DNA of 64,000 nt. Origin: JADJNY01 sp046349615. Lineage in GTDB: Bacteria; Planctomycetota; UBA1135; GCA-002686595. This document shows positions 26,393-35,020 of the stretch, piece by piece (the first letter of the stretch is position 1; the number at the start of each line of letters is the position of its first letter). Below the pieces are notes generated by a model, which saw nothing but the letters and a program-made list of their open reading frames with translations, was not told the origin of the DNA and did no database searches. The stretch covers positions 34,168-98,167 of the forward strand of contig JAXMBZ010000017.1 of NCBI GenBank assembly GCA_046349615.1, given 5' to 3'. The position numbers were made by a program, and so were the translations under genes.

Positions 26393-28384
26393 TCACCAGA
26401 GGATGCGCACTCCGTTCGTCGCGTTCAGCGTCGACGGCGGGCAGAACGCCGCCGCGGTGTTGCGGTACGCGACCTGGTACCACGCGTACGTCCCGCTCCC
26501 GACGGCGAGCCCCGTCGCGGTCGAGAGCGGCGGAGCGCCGGCCTCGGGGAACTCGGCCGCGCCCGCCTGGTTCGCGACGAGCCGCATGCGGACGAGCGCT
26601 CCACCGGCGCAACGCACGCCGTCGCCGAACGGCGCGCCGCCGGTCTCGAACTGGTTCCCGGCGAAGAAGAGCGTCGCGGCCCCGACGGGCATCCCGCTCG
26701 CGAAGAGCGTGACGTCGTCGAGCGCGAGCGTGCCCGTGGTCTCGAGGAACGCGCCCGCCGCGTCGACGGAGTTCCCGCAGCCGTGGAAGCGCGCGCCGAA
26801 GTTGCCGCACGGGCACGGCGTCGTCACCGCGAGGTCGTGACCGTCGCCGCCGCACACGAGCTCGCCCGGCGCGCCGAGCTCGTGCTTCGTGATCCACGTG
26901 CCCCAGCGGTTGCTCGAGCGCGCGTACGAGCCGAAGCTCCAGAACACGTGCGCGTCGTTCGGGTCGAAGACGACCGTGTTGTGGTTGCCCCAACGGTTGC
27001 GGCCGAGTCCGTCGAGCACGTTGTACGCGCTCTCGCCCGCCTTGAGCATCGAGGGCGCGCTGAACGCGCCGGCCGCGTCCGTCGCGAGGTGCGCGCTGAT
27101 CCAGAGCGAGGGGAACTCCGTCGCGCTCGCGCCGTTGAAGACGAGCACGAGGTCGCCGCGCGGGTTGACCGCGATGCCGGGCTCGAAGTAGTTGCGTTGC
27201 GCGCTCGAGATCGTGCCCGTCGAGACGACGGCGCGCGTCGTCGGATCGATCTCGAACCAGCGCACGCCCGAGCCGCTCGCGCCGACGGAGCACGTCATCA
27301 CCGCCCAGATCTTCCCGCGGTGGTACACGGCGTACGCGATCTCGGTGTTGCCGAGCTCGAGCTGCGTCGTGCTGCCTTGCGCGGGCACCCAGAACGGAGC
27401 GAACGGCATCACGGTGGCCGTGAGAGCGCCCTCCGTGAGCAGCGTCGGCGCCGTGAGCGGGCCTTGGATGCGGCGCAACATGACGGTGTTCGTGCTCCAC
27501 ACGTTGCTGACGAAGTACTGTCCGGGCGCGGAACCGAACGTCTGGCACGGCGGGATCGCGATCTCGTCCTGGAACGGGCCGAACAACGTGACCGCGCCGA
27601 GGTGCGGCGACGCGCCGAGCAGCGGCGCCTTCTCGATCGCGTAGATCGCGCCGTCGCCGTGGCCGGAGCCGACCATGCGCGGCGAGACGTAGATGCCCTC
27701 CGCGTCGACGCCGAGCAGCGGGTAGTCCGGGTACGCGAGGCCGGGTGGAACCGTGATCGACGTCGAGTACCAACCCGCGGTCGGGTCGGAGCTCGCGCTC
27801 ACCGCGAGCCACAATTTGTCGACGAAGTCGCTCGCCGATGCGACGAAGCGCCGCGCCCACGGGTCCCAGACGACGCGCGGGTTGCCGAGCGAGGGCGCGG
27901 CGGGCGCGCCGAAGAAGCTCGACAGCGTCACGTTGACGAAGCGCGTGCCCGTCGCCTTGTCCCACATCGACACGTTGCGGTTGACGACGGTGACGAGGTG
28001 GTCGGGGCCGCACGCGATGCCCGGGTCGGGCGGGACCGCGGTGTTGCCGCCGTCGAAGAGCGCGGGCCCGAGGATCGTGTCGCTCGGGAACGGCGGAGCC
28101 GTCGACGGGAGCACGAGGGGACTCGGCGGAGCGGACGCGTCCGACGGCGCGGTCGCGCTCGCCGCGGCGCCGCGTGCATAGGCGTGGAGCGCGCGCGAGG
28201 CGTCGACGTCCGCGGCGGGGAGTGTGCGCGGCTCGACGCGCGTCCCCGCGCCGAGCGACGACGCGGGAAGTCGACGTCCATGCTCGACGGAGGAAGGCGT
28301 GAGTGCCTGCGCGTTCGCGGCTTGCGCGGCGAAGGCGAGCGCGGAGACGAGGAAGATGTGTCGGTACGCGTGCGAGGTCTTCAT
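26393..28384 (-). CDS. Secreted protein with C-terminal CPC module
   Basis: The 663-residue product has a signal peptide (MKTSHAYRHIFLVSALAFAAQAANA) and a beta-propeller-like main part with repeated GPDHLV, FEPGIAVNPRGDLVLVF and NTVVFDPNDAHVFWSFG segments, the kind seen in secreted planctomycetal proteins of unknown function. The last 130 residues form a distinct module beginning TTPCPCGNFG...GCGNSVDAAGAFLET and continuing DDVTLFASGMPVGAATLFF to NATNGVRILW. This CPC...GCxNS module recurs at 36803 and appears in many planctomycetal exported proteins, where it may act in cell-surface attachment or sorting. That role is inferred, not shown. ATG 28384 was chosen at the signal peptide. There is no catalytic motif. 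Confidence 0.8.
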   Translation of the reverse strand: MKTSHAYRHIFLVSALAFAAQAANAQALTPSSVEHGRRLPASSLGAGTRVEPRTLPAADVDASRALHAYARGAAASATAPSDASAPPSPLVLPSTAPPFPSDTILGPALFDGGNTAVPPDPGIACGPDHLVTVVNRNVSMWDKATGTRFVNVTLSSFFGAPAAPSLGNPRVVWDPWARRFVASASDFVDKLWLAVSASSDPTAGWYSTSITVPPGLAYPDYPLLGVDAEGIYVSPRMVGSGHGDGAIYAIEKAPLLGASPHLGAVTLFGPFQDEIAIPPCQTFGSAPGQYFVSNVWSTNTVMLRRIQGPLTAPTLLTEGALTATVMPFAPFWVPAQGSTTQLELGNTEIAYAVYHRGKIWAVMTCSVGASGSGVRWFEIDPTTRAVVSTGTISSAQRNYFEPGIAVNPRGDLVLVFNGASATEFPSLWISAHLATDAAGAFSAPSMLKAGESAYNVLDGLGRNRWGNHNTVVFDPNDAHVFWSFGSYARSSNRWGTWITKHELGAPGELVCGGDGHDLAVTTPCPCGNFGARFHGCGNSVDAAGAFLETTGTLALDDVTLFASGMPVGAATLFFAGNQFETGGAPFGDGVRCAGGALVRMRLVANQAGAAEFPEAGAPPLSTATGLAVGSGTYAWYQVAYRNTAAAFCPPSTLNATNGVRILW

Positions 28385-28643
28385 GGAGGTCACCGTGGGT
28401 CGTGGCCCGAGCGATCGGTCGGGCCGGTTCGGCCGCACTAGCGGGAGCCTATGTGGCGGTCACGGCGCGCGGAACGCTCACCGGCGAACTTCTCGAAACG
28501 GCTTGAAATCAGCGAGAAAACGTGCGCTCGCGCCCATCCGGAGCAGTTCGAGCGCGCACACGTCGCCAGGGGACCGCGGGCGTGCGTGCGGCCCCGAACG
28601 GCGCCGCTCGAGCGAGCGAGCGCGAACCGCACGCTCGCTCCCG

Positions 28644-28649
28644 TATACT
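28644..28649 (+). promoter_or_regulatory. -10 element of hutU (TATACT)
   Basis: TATACT differs from TATAAT at one base and ends 10 bases before ATG 28660, so transcription would begin about 3 bases upstream of the start codon. No ribosome site is present and no clear -35 is seen at the usual spacing. Confidence 0.45.
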
Positions 28650-28659
28650 CGCCGCACTC

Positions 28660-30369
28660 ATGAACCCGACGACGCGTACCACGACCGCCTCCGCCTCGAA
28701 TCCCTCCGCTTCGATCCCGACGGGCCCGCAGCGCGCGCCCCGCGGCAACCAGCGCACGTGCAAGACGTGGGGCGCGGAGGCCGCGATGCGCATGCTGATG
28801 AACAACCTCGACCCCGAGGTGGCCGAGGACCCCGCGCACCTCGTCGTGTACGGCGGCAGCGGGAAGGCCGCGCGCGACTGGCCGAGCTTCCAGCAGATCG
28901 TCGCGACGCTGAAGCGCCTCGAGGCGGACGAGACGCTGCTCGTGCAGAGCGGCAAGCCCGTCGGCGTGTTCAAGACGCACGCGCGCGCGCCGCGCGTCCT
29001 GATCGCGAACTCGAACCTCGTCGGCCGCTGGGCGAACTGGGAGCATTTCAGGAAGCTCGAGGCCGAGGGGAAGATGATGTTCGGCCAGATGACGGCCGGC
29101 TCGTGGATCTACATCGGCACGCAGGGGATCCTGCAGGGCACGTACGAGACCTTCGCGGCGTCGGCGAACGCGCGTTTCGGCGGCTCGCTGAAGCACCGGC
29201 TCGTCGTCACGGGCGGGCTCGGCGGGATGGGCGGCGCGCAGCCGCTCGCGGCGACGATGAACGAGGCGACGTGCCTCGTCGCCGAGGTCGAGGGCTGGCG
29301 CATCGACAAGCGCCTCGAGACGAAGTACCTCGACGTCCGCATCGACGACGTCGACCGCGCGATCGACCAGGCGCTCGAGTGGAAGGCGAAGGGCGTCGCG
29401 AAGTCGATCGGCGTGCTCTGCAACGCGGTCGACCTGCTCGAGCGGTTGATCGCGCGCAACGTGACGCCCGACGTGCTCACGGACCAGACGAGCGCGCACG
29501 ACCCGTTGAACGGCTACGTGCCGAACGGGATGCCGCATGCGGCCGCGCTCGAGCTGCGGAAGAAGGATCCGAAGGCGTACGAGGCCGCGTCGTTCCGCGC
29601 GATGATCGACCACTGCAAGGCGATGCTCGAGCTGCAGGAGCGCGGCGCGGACACGTTCGACTACGGGAACAACCTGCGCGGCCACGCGGCGCAGGCGGGC
29701 TTCGCCGACGCCTTCGGCTTCGAGGGCTTCGTGCCGAAGTACGTGCGGCCGCTCTTCTGCGAGGGCAAGGGCCCGTTCCGCTGGGTCGCGCTCTCCGGCG
29801 ATCCGAAGGACATCGCGGTCACGGACCGGATCATCCTCGAGCTCTTCCCGAACGACCGCGCGCTCGCGCGGTGGATCCGCATGGCGGGCGAGCGCGTGAA
29901 GTTCCAAGGGCTCCCCGCGCGCATCTGCTGGCTCGGCTACCAGGAGCGCCACAAAGCGGGGCTCGCGTTCAACGACGCGGTGAAGCGCGGCGAACTCAGC
30001 GCGCCGATCGTGATCGGCCGCGACCACCTCGACTGCGGCAGCGTCGCGTCGCCCAACCGCGAGACGGAGGCGATGAAGGACGGCACGGACGCGGTCGCCG
30101 ACTGGCCGATCCTGAACGCGATGCTCAACGTCGCGTCGGGCGCCGCGTGGGTGAGCTTCCACCACGGCGGCGGCGTCGGGATGGGGTACTCGCTGCACTC
30201 GGGGCAAGTGACGGTCGCCGACGGCACGAGCGAAGCGGCGGCGGCGCTCGAGCGCGTGCTCGTCAACGACCCGGGCACGGGCGTCATGCGCCACGTCGAC
30301 GCGGGCTACGAGCAAGCGCTCGCGTGCGCGAAGGAGCGCGGGCTCGACGTGCCGGGCGTGACGCGGTGA
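28660..30369 (+). CDS. hutU: Urocanate hydratase
   Basis: HutU converts urocanate to imidazolonepropionate using tightly bound NAD+, the second step of histidine breakdown. The 569-residue length fits. The signature FQGLPARICWLG holds C423, the position of the reactive cysteine in the Pseudomonas enzyme. Also present are the NAD-binding glycine-rich VVTGGLGGMGGAQPLA, LTDQTSAHDPLNGYVP, GRDHLDCGSVASPNRET and SFHHGGGVGMGYS, all highly conserved in the family. The first 30 residues are Thr/Ser/Ala rich and look like a non-conserved extension. TATACT ends 10 bases before the ATG. The gene is separated from hutH by 8 kb and no hutI, hutG or hutF is in the window. Confidence 0.97.
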   Translation: MNPTTRTTTASASNPSASIPTGPQRAPRGNQRTCKTWGAEAAMRMLMNNLDPEVAEDPAHLVVYGGSGKAARDWPSFQQIVATLKRLEADETLLVQSGKPVGVFKTHARAPRVLIANSNLVGRWANWEHFRKLEAEGKMMFGQMTAGSWIYIGTQGILQGTYETFAASANARFGGSLKHRLVVTGGLGGMGGAQPLAATMNEATCLVAEVEGWRIDKRLETKYLDVRIDDVDRAIDQALEWKAKGVAKSIGVLCNAVDLLERLIARNVTPDVLTDQTSAHDPLNGYVPNGMPHAAALELRKKDPKAYEAASFRAMIDHCKAMLELQERGADTFDYGNNLRGHAAQAGFADAFGFEGFVPKYVRPLFCEGKGPFRWVALSGDPKDIAVTDRIILELFPNDRALARWIRMAGERVKFQGLPARICWLGYQERHKAGLAFNDAVKRGELSAPIVIGRDHLDCGSVASPNRETEAMKDGTDAVADWPILNAMLNVASGAAWVSFHHGGGVGMGYSLHSGQVTVADGTSEAAAALERVLVNDPGTGVMRHVDAGYEQALACAKERGLDVPGVTR

Positions 30370-30404
30370 GCGCCCTGCGGTCGTTTGGAGCGGAGGGATC
30401 GTCG

Positions 30405-30641
30405 GCGAGCACGAAGGAACTCGCGCGCATCACGTTCGTCCCTCGGTCCTGGCCGGGAAGCCGTGCCTCCGTGGTCTGCGCATGAGGGTCGGCACGATCG
30501 TGGGGGGACTCGGCGCGGGGCGCAGCCATCGAGGAAATCCTGCGCGCGTACCCTGATCTCGAACTGGACGACATCCGTGAGGCTCCGACCTGCGCAGCGT
30601 GGCGCTCGGAGGAAGTCGGCGTCCCGCTGCGGCGCGCATGA
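30405..30641 (+). pseudogene. Decayed DUF433-type antitoxin
   Basis: Reading across two frameshifts recovers a typical DUF433 antitoxin: STKELARITF, then (after a one-base deletion near 30445) KPCLRGLRMRVGTIVG and GLGAGRSH, then (after a one-base insertion near 30529) EEILRAYPDLELDDIREA and a C-terminal AAWRSEEVGVPL. The expected ATG is GCG at 30405. The two indels cancel, and the final frame ends in TGA overlapping the next ATG (ATGA), the arrangement of intact antitoxin-toxin pairs. The indels are inferred by comparing with the remembered family consensus; sequence errors are possible but the missing start codon also argues for decay. Confidence 0.7.
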
Positions 30642-30817
30642 AGCTCCTCGTCGACGTCCGTCCCTCTCCGGGGTGCGCGGACGCGCGATCGCGCGGCGAG
30701 GTCGAGCGCCTTCCTGGGTCTTGGGGCGGCGACCTGCGTGCGTCCGACGCTCAGATGGAGCGTGATCGAGAGCACGTCGGAGAGCGTCGCGTCGTTCGGC
30801 AGCGTGAGAGCCTGTGA
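30638..30817 (+). pseudogene. Decayed DUF5615 PIN-like toxin remnant
   Basis: ATG 30638 overlaps the stop of the antitoxin remnant. The first residues MKLLVDVRPSPGCADA match the start of DUF5615/Mut7-C-like PIN-family toxins (MKLLVDVNLSP), and GDLRASDAQ with a following REHVGERRVV matches the family's GDxRAxDxxIMxxAREHGYVV. The conserved N of DVNLSP is R here, a few residues are missing in the middle, and the frame ends after 59 codons within the half-copy of the palindromic element at 30806, where an intact toxin would have some 50 more residues. It should be inactive. Confidence 0.65.
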
Positions 30818-30837
30818 TGAAACCAGCGACGCCTGTC
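30806..30837 (+). repeat. Half copy of the palindromic element
   Basis: The sequence starting AGAGCCTGTGATGAAACC matches the left arm of the 20550 element at 27 of the first 31 bases, and both are preceded by GCGTG. No inverted partner is found on either side. It cuts off the toxin remnant and lies 38 bases before the next gene, so it may be a truncated insertion or a transposon scar. Confidence 0.65.
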
Positions 30838-30875
30838 GAACGCTCCGATCGCGACGCGCGCTACACTCGCCTCCG

Positions 30876-31814
30876 ATGAGCTCGCGCATCGACGACGATC
30901 CTTGGCTCGGTTCCGCGACGCTCGCGCCGAAGCCCGTGCTCTCGCCGCGCGCGCGCGCGTGGATCGCGGGGTGCGGCGTCGCGCTCCTCCTCGCGCTCGC
31001 CGCCGGCGGCGTGCTGCTCTACGCGCTCGCGCGTCGTCCGAAGTCGTACGTCGTCGAGAGCGGAGAGCTCCCCACGCGGACGCTCGCGTGGCTCCACGCG
31101 AGCGGGATGATCGAGGCGCGGGAGGTGGTCGAGCGCTTCTACTCGCCCGGACCCTGGACCGAGGAGGACACCGGCGTGTTCCAGACGGATCGACGCGTCG
31201 TCCGCTATCGCGACGGCGCGGCGAAGGTCGACGCGGTGCGCTTCGAGGACCTCGCGCGGCTCGAGCGCCGTCCGATCCACGACGAGCACGTCGAGCTCGT
31301 CTTCGCGTCCGACGTCGGTGCGCCGCTCGTGATCGCGCTGCCGACGAAGCGGCGCGGCGACCTCGCGTTCGAAGAGGGTGCGCGCACGGCGTGGCGCGCT
31401 CTCCGTCCGGAAGCTGCGTTCGCCGCGGACGGCATCTGGTGCTCCGACGGCGAGCTCCCGGCGTCGACGCAGACGCTCTTCGTCGAGCAGGCGGTGATCG
31501 CCGCGGACGAACGCCCGCTCGCGGCGTTCGGCGCGCTCGGCTACACGCTTTCGCAGTGGTGCACGTTGGTCACGGACCGCCGGTTGATCGTGCGGTCCGC
31601 CGTCGCCGGCGCGGAGCCGACGACGTGGAGCCTCTTCCTCTCCGACGTCGACCGGATCGAGTTCGTCACCGACGTCGGCGGGGACGTGTCCGGCGCGAAG
31701 GTGCACGTCACGACGCGCGGCGAGCAGTCGTTCGACCTCGGCGGCGAGCGCGCGCTCCTCGCGCTCTTCCTCCCGCGCGCGGAGGCGGCACTCGCGCGCG
31801 CGCACGGCAAGTGA
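30876..31814 (+). CDS. Single-pass membrane protein with PH-like domains, paralogue 1
   Basis: The 312-residue protein starts MSSRIDDDPWLG, has one membrane segment (about 30-50, IAGCGVALLLALAAGGVLLYAL) and two beta-rich units. Each contains a 'GVFQTDRRVVRY' or 'CTLVTDRRLIVRS' strand pattern, the hallmark of bacterial PH-like domains (vLTxxRl), each followed by an acidic 'DLARLE' or 'DVDRIEFV' helix start. The next gene shares the DDDPWLG start, the membrane segment and one such unit, so this gene appears to be a two-domain paralogue. TACACT at 30862-30867 lies 8 bases before the ATG, suggesting a leaderless mRNA. A cytoplasmic or periplasmic sensing role is unknown. Confidence 0.75.
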   Translation: MSSRIDDDPWLGSATLAPKPVLSPRARAWIAGCGVALLLALAAGGVLLYALARRPKSYVVESGELPTRTLAWLHASGMIEAREVVERFYSPGPWTEEDTGVFQTDRRVVRYRDGAAKVDAVRFEDLARLERRPIHDEHVELVFASDVGAPLVIALPTKRRGDLAFEEGARTAWRALRPEAAFAADGIWCSDGELPASTQTLFVEQAVIAADERPLAAFGALGYTLSQWCTLVTDRRLIVRSAVAGAEPTTWSLFLSDVDRIEFVTDVGGDVSGAKVHVTTRGEQSFDLGGERALLALFLPRAEAALARAHGK

Positions 31815-31835
31815 GCGGCGAACGAGGATGGACCC

Positions 31836-32387
31836 ATGACGACGAACCCCGACGACGATCCCTGGCTCGGCGGCGGTCCTCGCGCGCCCGCGCGGACGAT
31901 TCCGCGGCCGCTCGTTTTCGTCGCCGTGGGGTGCGGGCTCCTCGTGCTCGCGGCCCTCGCGGCGCTCGGCGTCTTCCTGATCCGAGTCGGGAACGGACCC
32001 GCGATCGAGGCGGTTCCCGGCGCGAAGGTCGACGCGAAGACGGTGCGCTACTTGAAGGAACGCGGGCTGCTCGCGGAGGGGGAGACGCTCCTCTACTTCT
32101 ATTCGGAGGGCCTCTTCGACGCGGAGGACCAGGCCGTGTTCTGCACGGACCAGAAGCTCTGCGAGTACGACGTGGAAGGCGGTGAGGCGTTCTCCGCCGC
32201 GTCGTTCCCGTACGAGGAGATCGAAGCGCTCGAGTTCTTCCCCGCGGAGGACGACGGGCCGATCTCGCTGCTCGAGGTCCGCGTCCGCGAGCGCGAGCCG
32301 CACACGCTGCACCTGCCGACGGACGAAGGCGGCGACCGCGAGTTCGAGGCCGTCGCGCGCGAGCACTGGGAACGCGCGCGGCGTTGA
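31836..32387 (+). CDS. Single-pass membrane protein with PH-like domain, paralogue 2
   Basis: The 183-residue protein begins MTTNPDDDPWLGG, followed by one membrane segment (VFVAVGCGLLVLAALAALGVFLI) and one beta-rich unit with GETLLYFYSEGLFDAEDQAV and FCTDQKLCEY, aligning with RFYSPGPWTEEDTGVFQTD of the gene before it. It lies 21 bases downstream of that gene and has its own GAGGA ribosome site (31827-31831), so the two are probably cotranscribed. No enzymatic motif is present. The pair probably forms a hetero-oligomer in the membrane; this is inference. Confidence 0.75.
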   Translation: MTTNPDDDPWLGGGPRAPARTIPRPLVFVAVGCGLLVLAALAALGVFLIRVGNGPAIEAVPGAKVDAKTVRYLKERGLLAEGETLLYFYSEGLFDAEDQAVFCTDQKLCEYDVEGGEAFSAASFPYEEIEALEFFPAEDDGPISLLEVRVREREPHTLHLPTDEGGDREFEAVAREHWERARR

Positions 32388-32460
32388 CTTGCGCGTCGCT
32401 GCGGAAGCGCAGCGGGCGCGGTAGCATCGAGACCGCTCGCGTCCGTCTCACGAGGTCCCC

Positions 32461-35013
32461 ATGTCGTCGCTCCGACGCGCCGTCGCGCTCACGCTCCTCG
32501 CCGTCCCCGCGTTCGCGCAACAGAAGCGCGTCTACATCGCGTGCGACGACCACACGGACTTCTTCTGGACCGCGGACGAGGTCGCGTACCGCGCTGCGTT
32601 CCTGAACATGCTCGACTACTACGTCGCGCAGGCGGACGCGAGCCTCGCCGCGAACGCGCCGCACGACTACCAAGGCCGCTTCGCGATGGACGGCGCGCAC
32701 TGGCTCTGGGAGTACGAGCACAACCGGACGCCCGCGCAGTTCGCGCACGTGATCGACCGCATGAAGAGCGGTCACCTCTCCGCGCCGATGACCGCGCTCG
32801 TGTCGTGCTACGGCGGCGCGCCGCTCGAGGCGGTGCTGCGCGGGATGGACTACGCCGGCCGGCTCGAACGCCGCTTCGACTACCGCTTCTCGCTCGCCGT
32901 CGCGATGGAGGACCAGACGCTGCCGTGGGGGCTCGCGTCCTTGTGGGCGGGCTCGGGCGCCAAGTGGTCGTGGAAGGGGATCTGCGGCTGCGTGTCGCAG
33001 GTGCCGAGCGCGGGCGCGCGTGAGCACGACGCGTACTGGTACACGGGGCCGGACGGGCAGCGCGTGCTCATGAAGTGGAACACGCTGAACACGAACGACT
33101 CGATGGGCGGCTACGCGGAGGCGCGCAACCTGCCCGCGGTCGTGAACTACGTCACGAGCGACCCCGGCTACCTCGCGCGGTGGCCGTGGCTCGCGAGCGG
33201 TTGCTTCGGGCGCGGCTGGGACGACCTGCAGACGTACACGACGGACTTCATGACGCAGGCGCAGGCGCTCTCGAACGCGTCGCGGCGCGTGATCACGAGC
33301 AACGAAGAGGACTTCTTCGCCGACTTCGAGACGAACTACGGCGCGGCGCTCCCGACGGTGGACTACTCGTACGGGAACGAGTGGGAGCTCTACTGCGCGT
33401 CGATGGCGGAGGTCTCGGCGAGCGTCAAGCGCAGCGTCGAACGCTTGCGCGGCGCAGAGGCCATGGTCGCGGCCGAGTCCTGGTTCGCGCCGAACGTCGC
33501 GAGTTCGCTCTCGGCGAGCCGCGACCAGGCGTTCGAGGACCTCGGCGTGTATTGGGAGCACGACTGGACCGCGGACGGTCCCGTGCCGCGCGCGACGCGC
33601 GCCGCGTGGCAGCGCACGCTCGCGACGCGGATCCAGGGCTACGTCGGCGCGCTCGAGAGCACGGGCAAGAGCGCGCTCGGCGCGCGGATCGCGAGCGGCG
33701 GCGTCGGGACGCGTTTCTACGCCTTCAACCCGCTCTCGTGGACGCGCGACGACGTCGTCGACTTCCCGTGGAGCGCGCCGGGCCCCGTGCACGTGCTCGA
33801 CGTCGCGACCGGGCTCGAGGCGCCGTCGCAGCTCGTCGTCGTCGACGGGACGACGTACGTGCGCGTGTGGGCCGAGGCCGTGCCGTCGGTCGGCTACAAG
33901 GTCTTCGAAGTGCTCCCCGGCGCGGGGACCACGTTCTCGCAAGCCGCGACGGTGACCGGGAATCAGCTCGAGAACGCGCGCTACCGCCTGACCCTCGACC
34001 CGCGCGGCGCGATCACGAGCTTCGTCGACAAGGCGCAGTCGAACCGCGAGTTCGTCTCGAGCGCCGCGGGCACGAAGTGGAACGACCTCGGCGGCAGCGG
34101 CGGCACGGTGACCGTCGAGAACGCGGGGCCCGTGTCCGCCACGTTGAAGACGGTGACGGCGGCCGGGCTCGCGCACACGACGCGCGTCACGCTCTACCGC
34201 GGCGGCGAGCGCGTCGACGTGCGCGACGACATCACGCAGAACTTCTCGGCGACGACGCACTGGGACTGGCGGTTCGCGCTCGTGAACCCCGTCGTCGACC
34301 ACGAGGAGGTCGGCGCGATCGCGCGCGCGAAGCTGCGCACGCAGGGCGGGAACTACGGCACGACGTCGACGCGCTACGACTACCTGACGCTGAACCACTA
34401 CGCCGACGCGAGCGGGTCGGACGGCGCGGGCGTCACGCTCGCGAACGCCGACTGCTACTACGCGAAGCTCGGGAACAGCACGCCGGGCTTCCTCGACACG
34501 ACGACGCCGCTCCTGCGCGTGCTCGCGGGCGGACAGGTCGACGGCGCGAACCTCGGGATCCAGAACCAAGGCGGCGACGCGGCGTTCCTGCAGCGCTTCG
34601 CGGTGCGGACGTGGAGCGCGCGCGACGGCGTCGCGTCGATGAAGTTCGCGCTCGCGATGCAGAACCCGCTCGTCGCGGGCCTCGTGACGGGCACGAGCGC
34701 GAAGCTCCCCGCCGACCAGACGTCGTTCGTGCGCGTGACGAACCCGAACGTGCTCCTGTGGGCGTTCAAGCGCCACGAGGACGGCGCGCGCGCGGGGACC
34801 GTCGTGCGTTTGTGGAACCTCGCGAGCACGCCGCAGACGACGCGCGTGCGCTTCGGGCCCGTCGCGGCGTACGCGGCGCGCGAGACGACGCACCTCGAGA
34901 CGGACCTCGGACCGGCGACGGTGACGAACTTCGCGCTCGAGGCGACGCTGCCCGCGCAGGGATTGAAGACGTACGCCGTGCACGTGCTCCGGCCGGCGCA
35001 CGGGCCGTACTGA
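32461..35013 (+). CDS. Secreted GH38-like alpha-mannosidase family protein
   Basis: The 850-residue protein has a signal peptide (MSSLRRAVALTLLAVPAFAQ). The start of the catalytic domain reads VYIACDDHTDFFWTADE, comparable to the H-x-(N/I)-D-x-x-W metal site of GH38 mannosidases, with H and D kept. The C-terminal half fits the GH38 beta domain: FNPLSWTRDDVVDFPW, LENARYRLTLDPRGAITSF and WDWRFAL are all family-like. Length is typical of bacterial GH38 (800-1000). The aspartate nucleophile was not securely located, so activity is probable rather than shown. It would act outside the cytoplasm on mannose-containing glycans, in keeping with a polysaccharide-using planctomycete. A possible -10, TAGCAT, lies at 32412-32427 and GAGG just before the ATG. 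Confidence 0.82.
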   Translation: MSSLRRAVALTLLAVPAFAQQKRVYIACDDHTDFFWTADEVAYRAAFLNMLDYYVAQADASLAANAPHDYQGRFAMDGAHWLWEYEHNRTPAQFAHVIDRMKSGHLSAPMTALVSCYGGAPLEAVLRGMDYAGRLERRFDYRFSLAVAMEDQTLPWGLASLWAGSGAKWSWKGICGCVSQVPSAGAREHDAYWYTGPDGQRVLMKWNTLNTNDSMGGYAEARNLPAVVNYVTSDPGYLARWPWLASGCFGRGWDDLQTYTTDFMTQAQALSNASRRVITSNEEDFFADFETNYGAALPTVDYSYGNEWELYCASMAEVSASVKRSVERLRGAEAMVAAESWFAPNVASSLSASRDQAFEDLGVYWEHDWTADGPVPRATRAAWQRTLATRIQGYVGALESTGKSALGARIASGGVGTRFYAFNPLSWTRDDVVDFPWSAPGPVHVLDVATGLEAPSQLVVVDGTTYVRVWAEAVPSVGYKVFEVLPGAGTTFSQAATVTGNQLENARYRLTLDPRGAITSFVDKAQSNREFVSSAAGTKWNDLGGSGGTVTVENAGPVSATLKTVTAAGLAHTTRVTLYRGGERVDVRDDITQNFSATTHWDWRFALVNPVVDHEEVGAIARAKLRTQGGNYGTTSTRYDYLTLNHYADASGSDGAGVTLANADCYYAKLGNSTPGFLDTTTPLLRVLAGGQVDGANLGIQNQGGDAAFLQRFAVRTWSARDGVASMKFALAMQNPLVAGLVTGTSAKLPADQTSFVRVTNPNVLLWAFKRHEDGARAGTVVRLWNLASTPQTTRVRFGPVAAYAARETTHLETDLGPATVTNFALEATLPAQGLKTYAVHVLRPAHGPY

Positions 35014-35020
35014 GTCTGCG

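Noticed and set aside
19015..30369. A single hut operon
   Set aside because: About 8 kb of unrelated genes on both strands separate hutH and hutU, and each gene has its own -10-like element.
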